Of a stretch of 64,000 bases of DNA, positions 54,001-54,649 are shown piece after piece. The translations under genes and the position numbers were made by a program. Every line of letters starts with the position of its first letter. Positions within the stretch are counted from its first letter, which is position 1. The notes beneath the pieces were generated by a model. It was not told the DNA's origin. It worked only from the letters and a program-made list of their open reading frames with translations, and searched no databases. Source of the DNA: Tomocerus qinae (lineage: Eukaryota > Arthropoda > Collembola > Entomobryomorpha > Tomoceridae); the NCBI GenBank assembly GCA_020055645.1, contig CM034548.1:49902296-49966295 (forward strand), read 5' to 3'.

Positions 54001-54558
54001 TCCTTTGGAACGTAAACACGCCACCATCTGAATATCACCCAGCCGTCCTGGACACGAATAGTGAAATCTTCTGTGATGAAAGCAACATCTCTAAACATTA
54101 TTTTTCCAGATAGCACCGACAGAGACATCGAACCTTCAAAATAAATACCGACAATATTTACAACATTTCTTTTGGCACTGTCTTGTTGTTTGGATGATTA
54201 ATTAACCTATTTTCAAATGGCCTTCTTTAACGAGACGATTCGCAATTTTGGTGAGGACGAGCCCTGTAACGCGAGAACTATAAAAAGTGATGTAGACGAT
54301 CCAGCTGATGGCACAGACGAGGGAGAACAGGAACCATGCAAAGTTGCTGTCCATTAGATCAGTGAAGTCCCTAATATTCTTCATTGAGATATTATTGAAT
54401 TTGTAGGTCTCCATATTTTGCGCAGCTGATTGGGGATCGTAAATAATCCTTGAGTCTTCCCCCAGAGTCAGACCGGTCTCGTCCATCTCTGAATACCCAA
54501 TCATCCCATGAGGATTTAATTCCATTATGCCGTTCAATCTTATTCCTAATATTGACAT
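1..54558 (-). CDS. BLTP1: BLTP1/KIAA1109/tweek-like bridge-like lipid transfer protein, 5' part of gene (42 exons, 3' end outside window)
   Basis: The family forms a long hydrophobic-groove rod anchored in the ER by an N-terminal membrane segment. It moves phospholipids at membrane contact sites; the fly homologue tweek acts in synaptic vesicle recycling and the worm homologue lpd-3 in lipid supply to the plasma membrane. Exons were found by translating the minus strand and requiring AG/GT borders and matching phase; all 42 join in one frame of ~3,079 codons. Family signatures, recognised from memory, occur in order: VLSGKIMFRD (exon 2), LLNGLEYHLYNRSELY (3), DEPPRLMGEGF (5), GTDFSYGPWADRQRE (7), WNDHQEW (9), VPYTW (10), AACGE (11), CGCVGGC (19), NPIDQL (29), SKYSKLTPLAKTLQEDPSC (30), FGVARIQRT and VLLEGVAPN (39), VDIPQHPVVLHGMM (40), TAALLPSL (42). 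The known family is ~5,000 residues, so about 60% is here. Large introns carry transposons; none interrupts an exon. One intron (15) has a GC donor. Transcript ends and the 5' UTR are not resolved. Confidence 0.95.
37..418. other. BLTP1 intron 41, no feature seen
   Basis: AT-rich unique sequence. I see no exon, repeat or RNA gene in it. Confidence 0.7.
419..607 (-). CDS. BLTP1: BLTP1 exon 41 (residues 3005-3067)
   Basis: Reads EFRVNRTSSRISRGTTFDEV and ends FFQPLVMQFTVLVE. 63 codons, phase 0 at both ends, donor GTAAGT. The last block precedes the family groove segment continued in exon 42. Confidence 0.92.
675..858 (-). CDS. BLTP1: BLTP1 exon 40 (residues 2943-3004)
   Basis: Reads TVVKISISKSGALYSSVSKR and VNVDIPQHPVVLHGMMTRST, nearly colinear with the family TVVKCSIAKSQALYS and NIPQHPATLHSMM. 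Donor GTGAGT. Confidence 0.96.
951..1632 (-). CDS. BLTP1: BLTP1 exon 39 (residues 2716-2942), may contain a 66-nt in-frame intron at 1347-1412
   Basis: Reads NCWKTIYYLLDLYA (family ECWQNMYKLLNFYS), LSIFGVARIQRTRLLASLSG (family VFGIGMVNRTHLEADIGG) and MIVLLEGVAPN. Positions 1412-1347 begin GT and end AG and code an unusual hydrophobic run (VIAMSHFLFKELYY); removing them keeps the frame, so this may be two exons, 1413-1632 and 951-1346. Other introns of this gene are as short as 56 nt. Confidence 0.9.
1347..1412 (-). other. BLTP1: Possible 66-nt in-frame intron in BLTP1 exon 39
   Basis: On the minus strand it starts GTTCGTAAGAG after AGCAG and ends TATTATTGTAG. It has no stop codon and a length divisible by three, so both spliced and retained forms keep the frame. 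Its hydrophobic translation is unlike the flanking polar linker, which favours an intron. Confidence 0.6.
1957..2101. repeat. Fragment of a repeat with a GCGC-AAGCGCG palindrome
   Basis: Shares with 19001-19230 the palindrome core, the TTGGTATTTTGAGAAAA segment and the GCATTTGCCCCCAATGCCCC segment. It ends in CGGCCTTG, close to the CGGCCCTG end of the hAT MITE at 36093-36269. It fills most of intron 38 and lacks a clear left end. Confidence 0.6.
2152..2494 (-). CDS. BLTP1: BLTP1 exon 38 (residues 2602-2715)
   Basis: Begins VNMPLLRLLHQITTMYQNVR (family VDMALVRLIHQFSTM) and then runs through a Ser/Thr/Asn-rich linker ending RFKTTSRVVR. Donor GTTAGA, phase 1. Confidence 0.93.
2598..2803 (-). 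CDS. BLTP1: BLTP1 exon 37 (residues 2533-2601)
   Basis: Begins SFVLNIPPETPAFLCEK and ends AIIFSLNIDYISQQ, matching the family N-F-ISCQSISQHVDM block. Donor GTTTGT. Confidence 0.92.
2804..3125. other. BLTP1 intron 36, no feature seen
   Basis: Unique AT-rich sequence of 322 nt; the open frames in it on either strand are short and resemble nothing I recognise. Confidence 0.6.
3126..3420 (-). CDS. BLTP1: BLTP1 exon 36 (residues 2435-2532)
   Basis: Contains LMLLDAHVIFQPLLTSMGL and IKASIDLLKIDIVESEGKG, matching the family LADAQVVFKPLL and LDCLRADIVDS blocks. Donor GTACGA at 3125 (phase 1) is required for the frame of exon 37; a GTAATA 7 nt downstream would break it. Confidence 0.93.
3496..3682 (-). 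CDS. BLTP1: BLTP1 exon 35 (residues 2372-2434)
   Basis: A Ser/Asn/Glu-rich exon reading KKEGSAGSIQTGNWSSSSSS and IVKQVNDWNASNEAAHDAPV. Phase 2 in, phase 0 out, donor GTACTC. Confidence 0.88.
4300..5288. repeat. 18-bp minisatellite, homogeneous block (about 54 copies)
   Basis: Tandem copies of AGTCAGTTTCAATAACCT, almost all identical (one visible C-to-T change near 4402). On the minus strand one frame is open as a repeated LKLTRL hexapeptide, an automatic result of an 18-nt unit without a stop in that frame. It lies in BLTP1 intron 34 and grades into the related block to its right. Confidence 0.97.
5330..12060. repeat. 18-bp minisatellite with higher-order repeat structure (about 370 copies)
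   Basis: Monomer AACCCTGTCATTTTAAAT with single-base variants (AATCC, CTTTC, TCTATTC, GACATTTGAG). A junction CATATGTCATTTTTAAT recurs near 6208, 6567, 6917, 7338, 7777, 8621, 9456, 10120, 10469 and 11403. Intervals between junctions are 349-844 bp and equal a multiple of 18 plus 7 or 16, so each junction shifts the monomer phase. Two kinds of block alternate, one with the GACATTTGAG variant and one with TCTATTC. The minus-strand frame reads a repeated FKMTGL and stops after each junction. It lies inside BLTP1 intron 34 and is not a gene. Confidence 0.96.
12156..12274 (-). CDS. BLTP1: BLTP1 exon 34 (residues 2333-2371)
   Basis: Reads PKTLPSQSMLSSTRASDVYP then FTEEISNAIFTDANPIKVK. Low conservation; supported by AG and GT borders and phase 2 into exon 35. 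Its donor opens the 8.5-kb minisatellite intron. Confidence 0.8.
12354..12409 (-). CDS. BLTP1: BLTP1 exon 33 (residues 2314-2332)
   Basis: A 56-nt exon reading SRGSNGSSISELSAAVNN. Supported mainly by exact phase fit (1 in, 0 out) and canonical borders, because this linker is not conserved. Confidence 0.78.
12714..12828 (-). CDS. BLTP1: BLTP1 exon 32 (residues 2276-2313)
   Basis: Reads ESPGSEGEMSAEETTDERAT and LLDTEGGTVSLLSIRFNK. Acidic and variable, like the family region at this point. Borders are canonical (donor GTAAGA) and phase 1 joins to exon 33. Confidence 0.88.
12885..13010 (-). CDS. BLTP1: BLTP1 exon 31 (residues 2234-2275)
   Basis: Reads GVIVLSRQWKNVLYTPLLLE, matching the family GLVALARQWMKFIVVTP, then a Lys-rich end. 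42 codons, donor GTAAGT, followed by a 56-nt intron, the shortest in the gene. Confidence 0.94.
13085..13246 (-). CDS. BLTP1: BLTP1 exon 30 (residues 2180-2233)
   Basis: Reads SKYSKLTPLAKTLQEDPSCQ and LPQLSTLRQ, matching the family SKYNRLTKVARFLQENPSC. 54 codons, phase 0, donor GTGAGT. Confidence 0.95.
13247..14395. other. BLTP1 intron 29, left part, no feature seen
   Basis: AT-rich unique sequence. No exon fits the gene's phase here and no repeat from elsewhere in the window is recognisable. Confidence 0.6.
14396..16508. mobile_element. 2.1-kb foldback element with ~1-kb inverted arms
   Basis: TCACCGAAAGTGTCACCGAC at the left end returns as its reverse complement at the right end (16489-16508). 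The arms meet near 15400 with almost no spacer. Each arm contains about four direct subrepeats of ~146 bp (core GGACTTGAAACTACCGCCAA). No transposase frame and no clear target-site duplication are visible. It lies in BLTP1 intron 29. Confidence 0.9.
17212..17440 (+). pseudogene. Tc1/mariner transposase N-terminal remnant
   Basis: Frame beginning IIKSVVKKFEETRNAVDDRT is followed by a C homopolymer and an in-frame stop, then SRAISKNLGIRGLNVQKA. The order matches the two DNA-binding helix-turn-helix regions of the family; the catalytic domain is missing. Confidence 0.7.
17482..17677. mobile_element. hAT-type MITE nested in the mariner-type element
   Basis: Flanked by the 8-bp duplication AATGAGAC (17474-17481 and 17678-17685). 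It has short CAGT.TTC/GAACACTG ends and many GCCGGC motifs, and is closely related to the element at 41919-42196. Being inside the mariner element, it is the younger insertion. Confidence 0.85.
18395..18575 (-). CDS. BLTP1: BLTP1 exon 29 (residues 2119-2179)
   Basis: Reads VDWNLVSTASTAINAWLNPI, DQLTMSIVTM and TGLLASLMAEALEVQAIH, matching the family LLSTATPAVGAWLVPIDQL and C-MTEALE blocks. Donor is GTAAAA in a homopolymer. Confidence 0.94.
19001..19230. repeat. GC-palindrome repeat nested in the hAT element
   Basis: Contains CGCGCGAAGCGCGAA twice, TTGGTATTTTGAGAAAA, a G homopolymer and GCATTTGCCCCCAATGCCCC. Related to 1957-2101, 41383-41495 and, in its core, to 36093-36269. Ends are not defined. 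Confidence 0.6.
19258..19434 (-). CDS. Small open frame in the hAT element, possible transposase N-terminus
   Basis: 58 codons starting MSLKKRCCDKLSRAEYRWKR, basic at the front and Glu/Ser-rich at the end. Basic leaders of this kind occur at the N-terminus of hAT transposases, but I cannot match it to a specific one. The body of a transposase is absent, so the element is not autonomous. Confidence 0.45.
   Translation of the reverse strand: MSLKKRCCDKLSRAEYRWKRQYGEELLGTLKNSLNKFLIKVPKIDGNEESSPENSEQK
20433..20782 (-). CDS. BLTP1: BLTP1 exon 28 (residues 2003-2118)
   Basis: A polar Thr/Ser/Asp-rich linker followed by VIEFKVMWYNFAAPPQTPIT, matching the family I-FSFAAPTN block. Donor GTTCTT is non-ideal but keeps phase 2 into RVDWNLVST of exon 29. 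Confidence 0.93.
20838..21724 (+). repeat. Dispersed repeat family A, copy 1 (887 bp)
   Basis: Runs from TCTCTATATATAATCGTAGA to GCTGGGTTCACTAG and is followed at once by copy 2. The TC start after an A and the CTAG end would suit a Helitron, but no clear 3' hairpin is seen. It lacks a ~70-bp segment (TTGGTGTAGGAAATTTC and so on) found in copy 2. Confidence 0.75.
21725..22718 (+). repeat. Dispersed repeat family A, copy 2 (994 bp), in tandem
   Basis: Same ends as copy 1, with an added TA microsatellite near its start (about 21765-21815) and a segment ending TTTTTCCAACCACTGTAG. It is followed by T, as a Helitron insertion would require. Further copies in the opposite orientation lie at 30632-31979 and 33118-35966. 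Confidence 0.75.
22719..23270. other. BLTP1 intron 27, right part, no feature seen
   Basis: Unique sequence between the tandem repeats and exon 27. A short inverted motif (AAAACTTTCAAAATGCCATA-like, near 23005-23060) is the only structure I see. Confidence 0.5.
23271..23510 (-). CDS. BLTP1: BLTP1 exon 27 (residues 1923-2002)
   Basis: Ends with PDEKLGFIMCECGLEGISLK, matching the family EKWGWIMFECGLENLTIK. The first half is a Ser/Glu-rich linker. 80 codons, phase 0 at both ends. Confidence 0.94.
23553..24944. mobile_element. 1.4-kb foldback element with ~620-bp inverted arms
   Basis: TTACGAACGCCACATTAC at the left returns reversed at the right, with TA directly outside both ends (23551-23552, 24945-24946). 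Arms run to about 24175 and from about 24320. They are built of degenerate ~60-nt subrepeats with GCGAATTGTTT and AACTCGTACAAAAA. No transposase is visible. It lies in BLTP1 intron 26. Confidence 0.87.
25072..25138 (-). CDS. BLTP1: BLTP1 exon 26 (residues 1900-1922)
   Basis: A 67-nt exon reading LKNDSSILREAVITAIPNQY and ending SK, matching the family CAITAIPFEKSK. Donor GTGAGT; the preceding intron is only 61 nt. Confidence 0.93.
25200..25531 (-). CDS. BLTP1: BLTP1 exon 25 (residues 1790-1899)
   Basis: Begins INITLLQASVVEEVISFSAL and ends FDIHRLHAQLR, as the family N-CLLQASVEE and IHRVHGQLRG. The centre is a Lys-rich variable linker. Phase 2 out. Confidence 0.94.
25922..26174 (-). CDS. BLTP1: BLTP1 exon 24 (residues 1705-1789)
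   Basis: Begins FIEALTPSLSLLHPLSVVNH (family YIEAM...HP-A-VDDLH) and ends IQGSISLPK. The donor is a weak GTCATT, but the join SLPK to INITLLQASV is exactly the family block. Confidence 0.92.
26239..26602 (-). CDS. BLTP1: BLTP1 exon 23 (residues 1584-1704)
   Basis: Begins SKYTPYFEPLVDGFTTLAMV and ends TVIVRTKNDINVMVSPMLLE, corresponding to the family TAIVEVKGTVDVVLTPLVAEAL block. Donor GTACGT at 26238, phase 2. Confidence 0.93.
26603..27309. other. BLTP1 intron 22, left part, no feature seen
   Basis: AT-rich sequence. ATTAATTACAAAATATTAC occurs twice close together near 27005-27050; nothing else stands out. Confidence 0.5.
27310..27770. repeat. Tandem repeat of ~131 bp, left part
   Basis: Begins with CTGTCTGTCTGTCCGTCCGT followed by AAGCACGATAACTTTCGAAC, then about three units sharing GTCATCCCCTAA and AAAAATTGACGTAA. 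The array resumes at 28849 after an inserted LINE. Confidence 0.75.
27771..28848 (+). mobile_element. 5'-truncated non-LTR retrotransposon (CR1/jockey-like)
   Basis: Interrupts the 131-bp tandem repeat. Carries the last part of a reverse transcriptase and the C-terminal region after it, and ends in a short TATAC/TACTA-rich tail. The 5' end cuts into the RT domain, as is usual for target-primed reverse transcription. Confidence 0.85.
27800..28757 (+). pseudogene. LINE reverse transcriptase fragment with frameshifts
   Basis: Starts SVTSGVPQG, then after a G-homopolymer frameshift LFVNDLPEQIESEMELYADD with the catalytic YADD, ERDLGVLISHNLSF and YIRPHLEFCNSIWNP. A second frameshift near 28340 moves to ILENVQRIAIRMRPSIKHLS and RIINDWNLLPSSAKNS, typical of CR1/jockey-type elements. 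Confidence 0.9.
28849..28925. repeat. Tandem repeat of ~131 bp, right part
   Basis: TTCGTCCTAAAAAAATCATT and the following CTCGTTCGATATCAGAATGA continue the unit broken at 27770. Confidence 0.7.
29164..29266 (-). CDS. BLTP1: BLTP1 exon 22 (residues 1550-1583)
   Basis: Reads LKCDNWHVTAPSVATDSVGH and APFVQMQDGKLMYAG, following LTQ as in the family (LTQ-F-V-NW). It sits between 9.0-kb and 2.6-kb repeat-filled introns. Donor GTGAGC, phase 1. Confidence 0.9.
29515..29862 (-). other. Coding-like open frame of unknown nature in BLTP1 intron 21
   Basis: Open from a possible acceptor (29865-29863, after a pyrimidine-rich tract) to a stop at 29515. Reads FTFNARNYDRMRRNNYTAER, EIWVDLDFSKFLTRVTGL and HRRDVNEGVRVAGEDPPHML. 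A donor GTGACT at 29718-29713 would make a 144-nt exon with phase 0 at both ends, which could sit between BLTP1 exons 21 and 22 without breaking the frame. I do not recognise the sequence; a transposon or retrocopy remnant is equally possible. Confidence 0.35.
30397..30500. repeat. 23-bp tandem repeat
   Basis: About four and a half copies of AATATGACATTTGCACTTCC GTA, the last ones diverged. Confidence 0.9.
30632..31176 (-). repeat. Repeat family A, copy 3, partial
   Basis: Reverse-complement copy from TCTACAGTGGTTGGAAAAAT to the poly-TTA region; its 5' part is cut off where copy 4 begins at 31177. Confidence 0.7.
31177..31979 (-). repeat. Repeat family A, copies 4 and 5, rearranged
   Basis: Starts CTAGTGAACCCAGC (the reversed 3' end of the family), has an internal deletion, an inserted hairpin (31469-31556) and ends at 31979 with the reversed 5' end ATATAGAGA. 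The segment 31800-31979 repeats part of the family, so at least two fragments are joined. Confidence 0.6.
31469..31556. repeat. 88-bp near-perfect hairpin
   Basis: Arms ATGTTTTCAATAATGTACCC CAACGCATACC and its reverse complement, 31 nt each with one mismatch, and a 26-nt loop. It interrupts a family A copy, so it is a very small MITE or other inserted palindrome. Confidence 0.8.
32035..32475 (+). other. Open frame with 21-bp tandem repeats (147 codons or fewer)
   Basis: ATG at 32035. The second half repeats QFYNQPL, encoded by a 21-bp repeat GTTTTACAACCAGCCACTGCA at about 32239-32436. The first half (TELQKNSFNLNNFYDFLVII and so on) resembles nothing I know. The opposite strand carries the same array at 37365-37442. 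Probably not a gene. Confidence 0.3.
32239..32436. repeat. 21-bp tandem repeat, with an inverted partner at 37365-37442
   Basis: About nine copies. The array and ~130 bp of its right flank (to ~32565, TACCTTTTGCATTTGAATGG in reverse) return inverted at 37215-37442, 5 kb away. Confidence 0.85.
32566..33115. other. Intronic stretch, no feature seen
   Basis: Unique sequence between the 21-bp array and family A copy 6. GGTACATTCGATCGTACAGA and CGAATCGAATGTACC form a loose inverted pair around 32611-32765. Confidence 0.4.
33857..34232. mobile_element. Tc1/mariner-type MITE, 376 bp
   Basis: Inverted ends CAGGGGTACCCACTAGTC and GACTAGTGGATCATCCTG, TA on both sides, and an insertion point matching the intact ACGTAATATATGC of copy 2. 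Its arms are related to those of 16883-18228 (CTAACTTAAAGATTGGT). Confidence 0.8.
34270..35893. mobile_element. 1.6-kb foldback element with ~700-bp inverted arms
   Basis: Arms about 34270-34972 and 35192-35893, ends TTGTCAAAACCAG/CTGGTTTTGACAA, TA on both sides (34268-34269, 35894-35895). The 220-bp centre is AT-rich. The intact site CACACGTACATATAT occurs, reversed, in copy 2 near 21810-21822. No coding frame. Confidence 0.87.
36064..36455 (+). pseudogene. FLYWCH-type zinc-finger transposon frame broken by a MITE
   Basis: 36064-36092 reads MASFVKSVR; after the MITE (36093-36269) and its duplicated target, the frame continues from 36278 as KEKLAFRGFVYCH, YKHVGSYWVFERRPNCKGKV and IEKIKVHEHIPEP. 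The pattern F..G..Y...YW......C...H.H fits a FLYWCH finger, often linked to Mutator-like transposons; the first Cys is replaced. Without the insert the frame is 68 codons. The insert plus duplication is 185 nt, so it shifts the frame. An inverted, internally deleted copy lies at 37005-37205. Confidence 0.7.
36093..36269. mobile_element. hAT-type MITE, 177 bp
   Basis: Ends CAGGGCCGCAGC and GCTGCGGCCCTG are perfect inverted repeats, flanked by the 8-bp duplication GTTAGAGG (36085-36092, 36270-36277). The inverted copy at 37005-37205 has the site once and uninterrupted (37051-37058). Core contains TCGCGCTTCGCGCGAA. Confidence 0.95.
36564..36829. mobile_element. MITE-like inverted repeat, 266 bp
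   Basis: Arms of ~85 bp (AGGTTACCTC, GATGTTTGAAAAATGAAAAT, CATTTGTGGATCTAAATTGG) around a ~95-bp centre. No target duplication recognised. Confidence 0.8.
37005..37205 (-). repeat. Inverted, deleted copy of the 35970-36410 segment
   Basis: Matches the outer part of the left copy, the first codons of the FLYWCH frame and the AAGGAGGTGGAATAGAA segment, with ~100 bp in between missing. Keeps the empty hAT site. Confidence 0.85.
37498..37707 (+). pseudogene. Probable C-terminal fragment of a non-LTR retrotransposon ORF
   Basis: Open frame reading VIGLYVGARGTISKFFMEFL, LPNTLAEEVAIISVKGSVSI and LQNHLY. This VGARGT...HLY pattern resembles the C-terminal tail of some arthropod and other invertebrate LINE polyproteins. 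The reverse transcriptase is not present. Confidence 0.5.
37708..38298. other. BLTP1 intron 21, right end, no feature seen
   Basis: AT-rich unique sequence up to the exon 21 donor. Confidence 0.5.
38299..38463 (-). CDS. BLTP1: BLTP1 exon 21 (residues 1495-1549)
   Basis: Reads AWHGSYASLDSLSDVSFISA and then SSLLMPCYMSHLTQ, matching the family LMNCYQTYLTQ block. A longer open frame overlaps in another phase and is a shadow. 55 codons, donor GTAAGC. Confidence 0.93.
38765..39124 (-). CDS. BLTP1: BLTP1 exon 20 (residues 1375-1494)
   Basis: Encodes a Ser- and charge-rich linker with SVLKRQSKMSDSSVPL, SKLAVDYFQSVDEGGGEGD and SATIEESMEETIGNLKK. Similar in character to the disordered region of the family; the D-YFQSVDE motif resembles the family EAYFSAAEE. 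120 codons, phase 0 at both ends. Confidence 0.9.
39908..40471 (-). pseudogene. LINE reverse transcriptase, N-terminal half
   Basis: Reads WKQSKIIPLYKKRDRKSDPA, SYRSISNLPLLSKWFEAVIK and DEQHGFRSGRSCITAL, the RT motifs before the catalytic region, CR1/jockey-like. The frame ends in front of VGAVFIDLK, which continues in another phase. Confidence 0.92.
40918..41252 (+). pseudogene. Acidic coding fragment inserted in the LINE
   Basis: Reads PSDDDDSSSVDSILNDDDSD, stops once (41028-41030), then from ATG 41040 SDSMAYPKPVPEAEEDISDL and RKRLKNEALRENRVMTKKR. An AATAAA follows at about 41279. It looks like the 3' end of a host gene copied into the LINE, but I do not recognise the gene. Confidence 0.4.
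41383..41495. repeat. GC-palindrome repeat fragment
   Basis: ACGTATTTAGTAGGGGGCG and the following GAGAAAAAGAGAATTTTTTT segment resemble 19001-19230. Confidence 0.45.
41919..42196. mobile_element. hAT-type MITE, 278 bp
   Basis: Ends CAGTGTTC/GAACACTG, 8-bp duplication ACTATAAC (41911-41918 and 42197-42204), GCCGGCTGG-rich. Same family as 17482-17677. It interrupts the LINE endonuclease. Confidence 0.92.
42641..43165. other. Intronic stretch, no feature seen
   Basis: Unique sequence between the LINE and the piggyBac-type element in BLTP1 intron 19. Confidence 0.4.
43170..44924. mobile_element. piggyBac-type non-autonomous element, 1.75 kb
   Basis: Inverted ends CACTTCCTTTACCAAC/GTTGGTAAAGGAAGTG, each bordered by TTAA (43166-43169, 44925-44928), the piggyBac target. 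Near both ends the palindrome GTGTGACATTTGTCACAC (or its variant) occurs, about five times in all. The centre is a 42-bp tandem repeat. No transposase. Confidence 0.82.
43445..44540. repeat. 42-bp tandem repeat inside the piggyBac-type element
   Basis: Copies of CATATATGCTTATTATACAG followed by TCATATATGCGCGATATATA TA. The left part is more diverged. Both strands are open for long stretches (for example IYTYMLIIQSYMRD), only because 42 is divisible by three. Confidence 0.95.
45094..45598 (-). CDS. BLTP1: BLTP1 exon 19 (residues 1206-1374)
   Basis: The largest exon with a single unambiguous reading. Encodes KHDKKTKRIWFLWKMDV, then KKCGCVGGCAFFGSNSSGFR with the family Cys motif, then a Pro/Ser/Thr-rich variable region ending NVGSTLQSAK. 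Donor GTACGT. Confidence 0.95.
45683..45850 (-). CDS. BLTP1: BLTP1 exon 18 (residues 1150-1205)
   Basis: Contains SWSYLWLEAGAIALGPLCIE, matching the family WLEAGSANLG block. Phase 2 at both ends; donor GTAAGT. Confidence 0.93.
45967..46148 (-). CDS. BLTP1: BLTP1 exon 17 (residues 1090-1149)
   Basis: Encodes ISPIRFALCNLHGSVMKEGF and ends QSSTDTMTA. It corresponds to the family IRVANCNLH block. Phase 0 in, phase 2 out at donor GTACGT. Confidence 0.92.
46457..46951 (-). CDS. BLTP1: BLTP1 exon 16 (residues 925-1089)
   Basis: Encodes RGHAMFSNEGRTLDQETLEY and AWLIEVQLGKLSGRLTTPHL. After a Gly/Glu-rich variable linker comes CPTSEDIKYKMLRVSVDAID and IYLVDGGTALSLW. GC-rich coding compared with the neighbouring introns. 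Donor GTATGC. Confidence 0.95.
47020..47217 (-). CDS. BLTP1: BLTP1 exon 15 (residues 859-924), GC donor
   Basis: Encodes CPTICVERFGFEMNKKFRET and LREGYLMLSGLQ, matching the family FEMKKGFRET and LREGHINLSGLQ blocks. The donor is CAG|GCAAGT (GC at 47019-47018), a consensus GC-AG intron of 68 nt; no GT nearby would keep the frame into VRGHAMFS of exon 16. Confidence 0.93.
47690..48065. repeat. Degenerate AT-rich tandem repeat (~60 bp)
   Basis: Units built of TTTTGATTTTCTGTTGATTT and TGATAGTCAATATTAA, in BLTP1 intron 14. Confidence 0.75.
48066..48635. other. BLTP1 intron 14, middle part, no clear feature
   Basis: A minus-strand open frame (48476-48114) contains RAQNSGWLIVALFLLMF, but it has no recognisable domain and probably is chance. 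TTTTACTACGG and CCGTAGTAAAA form a short inverted pair near 48511-48597. Confidence 0.4.
48636..49211. mobile_element. GAGCCGAGCC-rich repeat with inverted ends
   Basis: GCTAGTTT near the left end returns as AAACTAGC near the right end, inside imperfect ends AGGCAGCC/GGCAGCCT. The body repeats GAGCCGAGCC and AAATTTCGACC. Probably a MITE; no certain target duplication. Confidence 0.6.
49574..49786 (-). CDS. BLTP1: BLTP1 exon 14 (residues 788-858)
   Basis: Begins ENIFGDYQNF (family ENYFGED) and contains RPLDVTVSATLHDIRAHLLK (family RPWDITV block). 71 codons, phase 0 at both ends; only a 65-nt intron separates it from exon 13. Confidence 0.94.
49852..49989 (-). CDS. BLTP1: BLTP1 exon 13 (residues 742-787)
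   Basis: Encodes DFDPLSLPSDKVHVELEVGP and LLLYGTLLKLIINLK, matching the family LPPDKLHVEMEL and LYGPLL blocks. 46 codons, phase 0 at both ends. Confidence 0.94.
50081..50249 (-). CDS. BLTP1: BLTP1 exon 12 (residues 685-741)
   Basis: Begins WTECWSVPICAVSIGFTYHP, matching the family W-ECW-VP block. It then enters a linker rich in Pro, Ser and Glu that is variable in the family. Donor GTCAGT. Confidence 0.93.
50308..51106. mobile_element. Mutator-like MITE, 799 bp
   Basis: Terminal inverted repeats of ~190 bp (GGCGAGGTGGCCCCATGG, GAGCTCATCGATAAGCTCGG), flanked by the 9-bp duplication AATATAAAC (50299-50307, 51107-51115), as in Mutator-like elements. The centre holds a second inverted pair (GTGACGTCACACGGCGAC), a TGCTAAGTCC repeat and a TTAGG-like run. 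It lies in BLTP1 intron 11. Confidence 0.85.
50795..50917. repeat. Short tandem repeats: CTAAGTCCCATG and GGTTAGGTTAG
   Basis: Five copies of a 12-13-bp unit, then TTAGG-like units at about 50873-50917. An internal telomere-like run within a transposon. Confidence 0.8.
51147..51444 (-). CDS. BLTP1: BLTP1 exon 11 (residues 586-684)
   Basis: Begins LLAACGELFELSFDLPFDEF, as in the family, and ends KKWRNICQTK before donor GTAATC at 51146. The middle (~NAKIRNPDGSVKWNLTAGN) is poorly conserved. Leaves in phase 2. Confidence 0.92.
51577..51732 (-). CDS. BLTP1: BLTP1 exon 10 (residues 534-585)
   Basis: Encodes INDWASRTPPDLLHFVPYTW and NEYNWIDCSSQHHEN. The donor GTAATT (51576) is weak, but it is the one that joins in phase to the YLLAACGE start of exon 11; open frame continues a little past it. 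Confidence 0.9.
51820..51970 (-). CDS. BLTP1: BLTP1 exon 9 (residues 484-533)
   Basis: Encodes FRDLVESETLQFNIRSHYPI, HWNDHQEWILNLTGCKAT and AYLIYAHKWFFQ, a family block. Leaves in phase 1 at donor GTGAGA. Confidence 0.95.
52073..52210 (-). CDS. BLTP1: BLTP1 exon 8 (residues 438-483)
   Basis: Encodes ETNAVHMNIGPGSYLEITIP, WVVHSDGYTTKITGQLLHLE and STTSLQ. 46 codons, phase 0 at both ends, donor GTGAGT. Confidence 0.96.
52330..52536 (-). CDS. BLTP1: BLTP1 exon 7 (residues 369-437)
   Basis: Encodes CGKGTDFSYGPWADRQREQL and LFFPQDYQPLKPTKPPKPGE, ending DATIDILFSKDQ. Donor GTAAGT. Exactly 69 codons, phase 0 at both ends. Confidence 0.96.
52628..52716 (-). CDS. BLTP1: BLTP1 exon 6 (residues 339-368)
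   Basis: A short exon of 89 nt encoding GVVPSEPEMLQ and then PPIWGIDIK, which corresponds to the family PPVWGIDI block. Canonical borders; enters phase 1, leaves phase 0. Confidence 0.93.
52800..52923 (-). CDS. BLTP1: BLTP1 exon 5 (residues 298-338)
   Basis: Encodes DEPPRLMGEGFGIVTSNNVE followed by LYYYMDEP, a very well conserved stretch. Starts in phase 0 and ends in phase 1 at donor GTCTGC. Confidence 0.95.
53081..53227 (-). CDS. BLTP1: BLTP1 exon 4 (residues 249-297)
   Basis: Begins ARVVFGNMLVPYTLAVVVEE and contains LDHFMHIVKCRAENFK, a family block. Exactly 49 codons, phase 0 at both ends, with canonical borders. Confidence 0.95.
53339..53586 (-). CDS. BLTP1: BLTP1 exon 3 (residues 166-248)
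   Basis: Encodes MSHSDTRLSILLNGLEYHLY, NRSELYSRLEKLFG and, after a charged linker, SWRDLIPVVKLELCC. Donor GTGAGT lies at 53338-53333; an overlapping GTGTGA is also possible, but only this choice keeps phase 0 into exon 4. Confidence 0.94.
53587..53989. other. BLTP1 intron 2, no feature seen
   Basis: AT-rich unique sequence of 403 nt. Confidence 0.6.
53990..54133 (-). CDS. BLTP1: BLTP1 exon 2 (residues 118-165)
   Basis: Encodes SMSLSVLSGKIMFRDVAFIT and then VIFRWWRVY, the best-conserved N-terminal block of the family. It runs from AG at 54135-54134 to donor GT at 53989-53988, phases 1 and 1. The 73-nt intron before it is canonical. Confidence 0.95.
54207..54558 (-). CDS. BLTP1: BLTP1 coding exon 1 (residues 1-117)
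   Basis: The ATG at 54558 is preceded directly by an in-frame TGA (54561-54559), so no earlier start is possible in this exon. A hydrophobic segment at residues ~73-93 (contains WFLFSLVCAISW) is followed by YSSRVTGLVLTKIANR, matching the ER anchor of the family. The ~70 residues before it are longer than I recall for vertebrates; internal Met codons at 49, 59 and 69 are alternative starts. A possible acceptor (CTCTACAG on the minus strand) ~20 nt upstream suggests a non-coding first exon elsewhere. Donor GT 54206-54205, phase 1. Confidence 0.88.
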
Positions 54559-54649
54559 TCACTGTGGTCCACGTCCACTGTAGAGTCTAAATATACATTA
54601 GTCACATTCCTAAATTAATACTCCCATTCCACAAACCGCAATATCAGTT

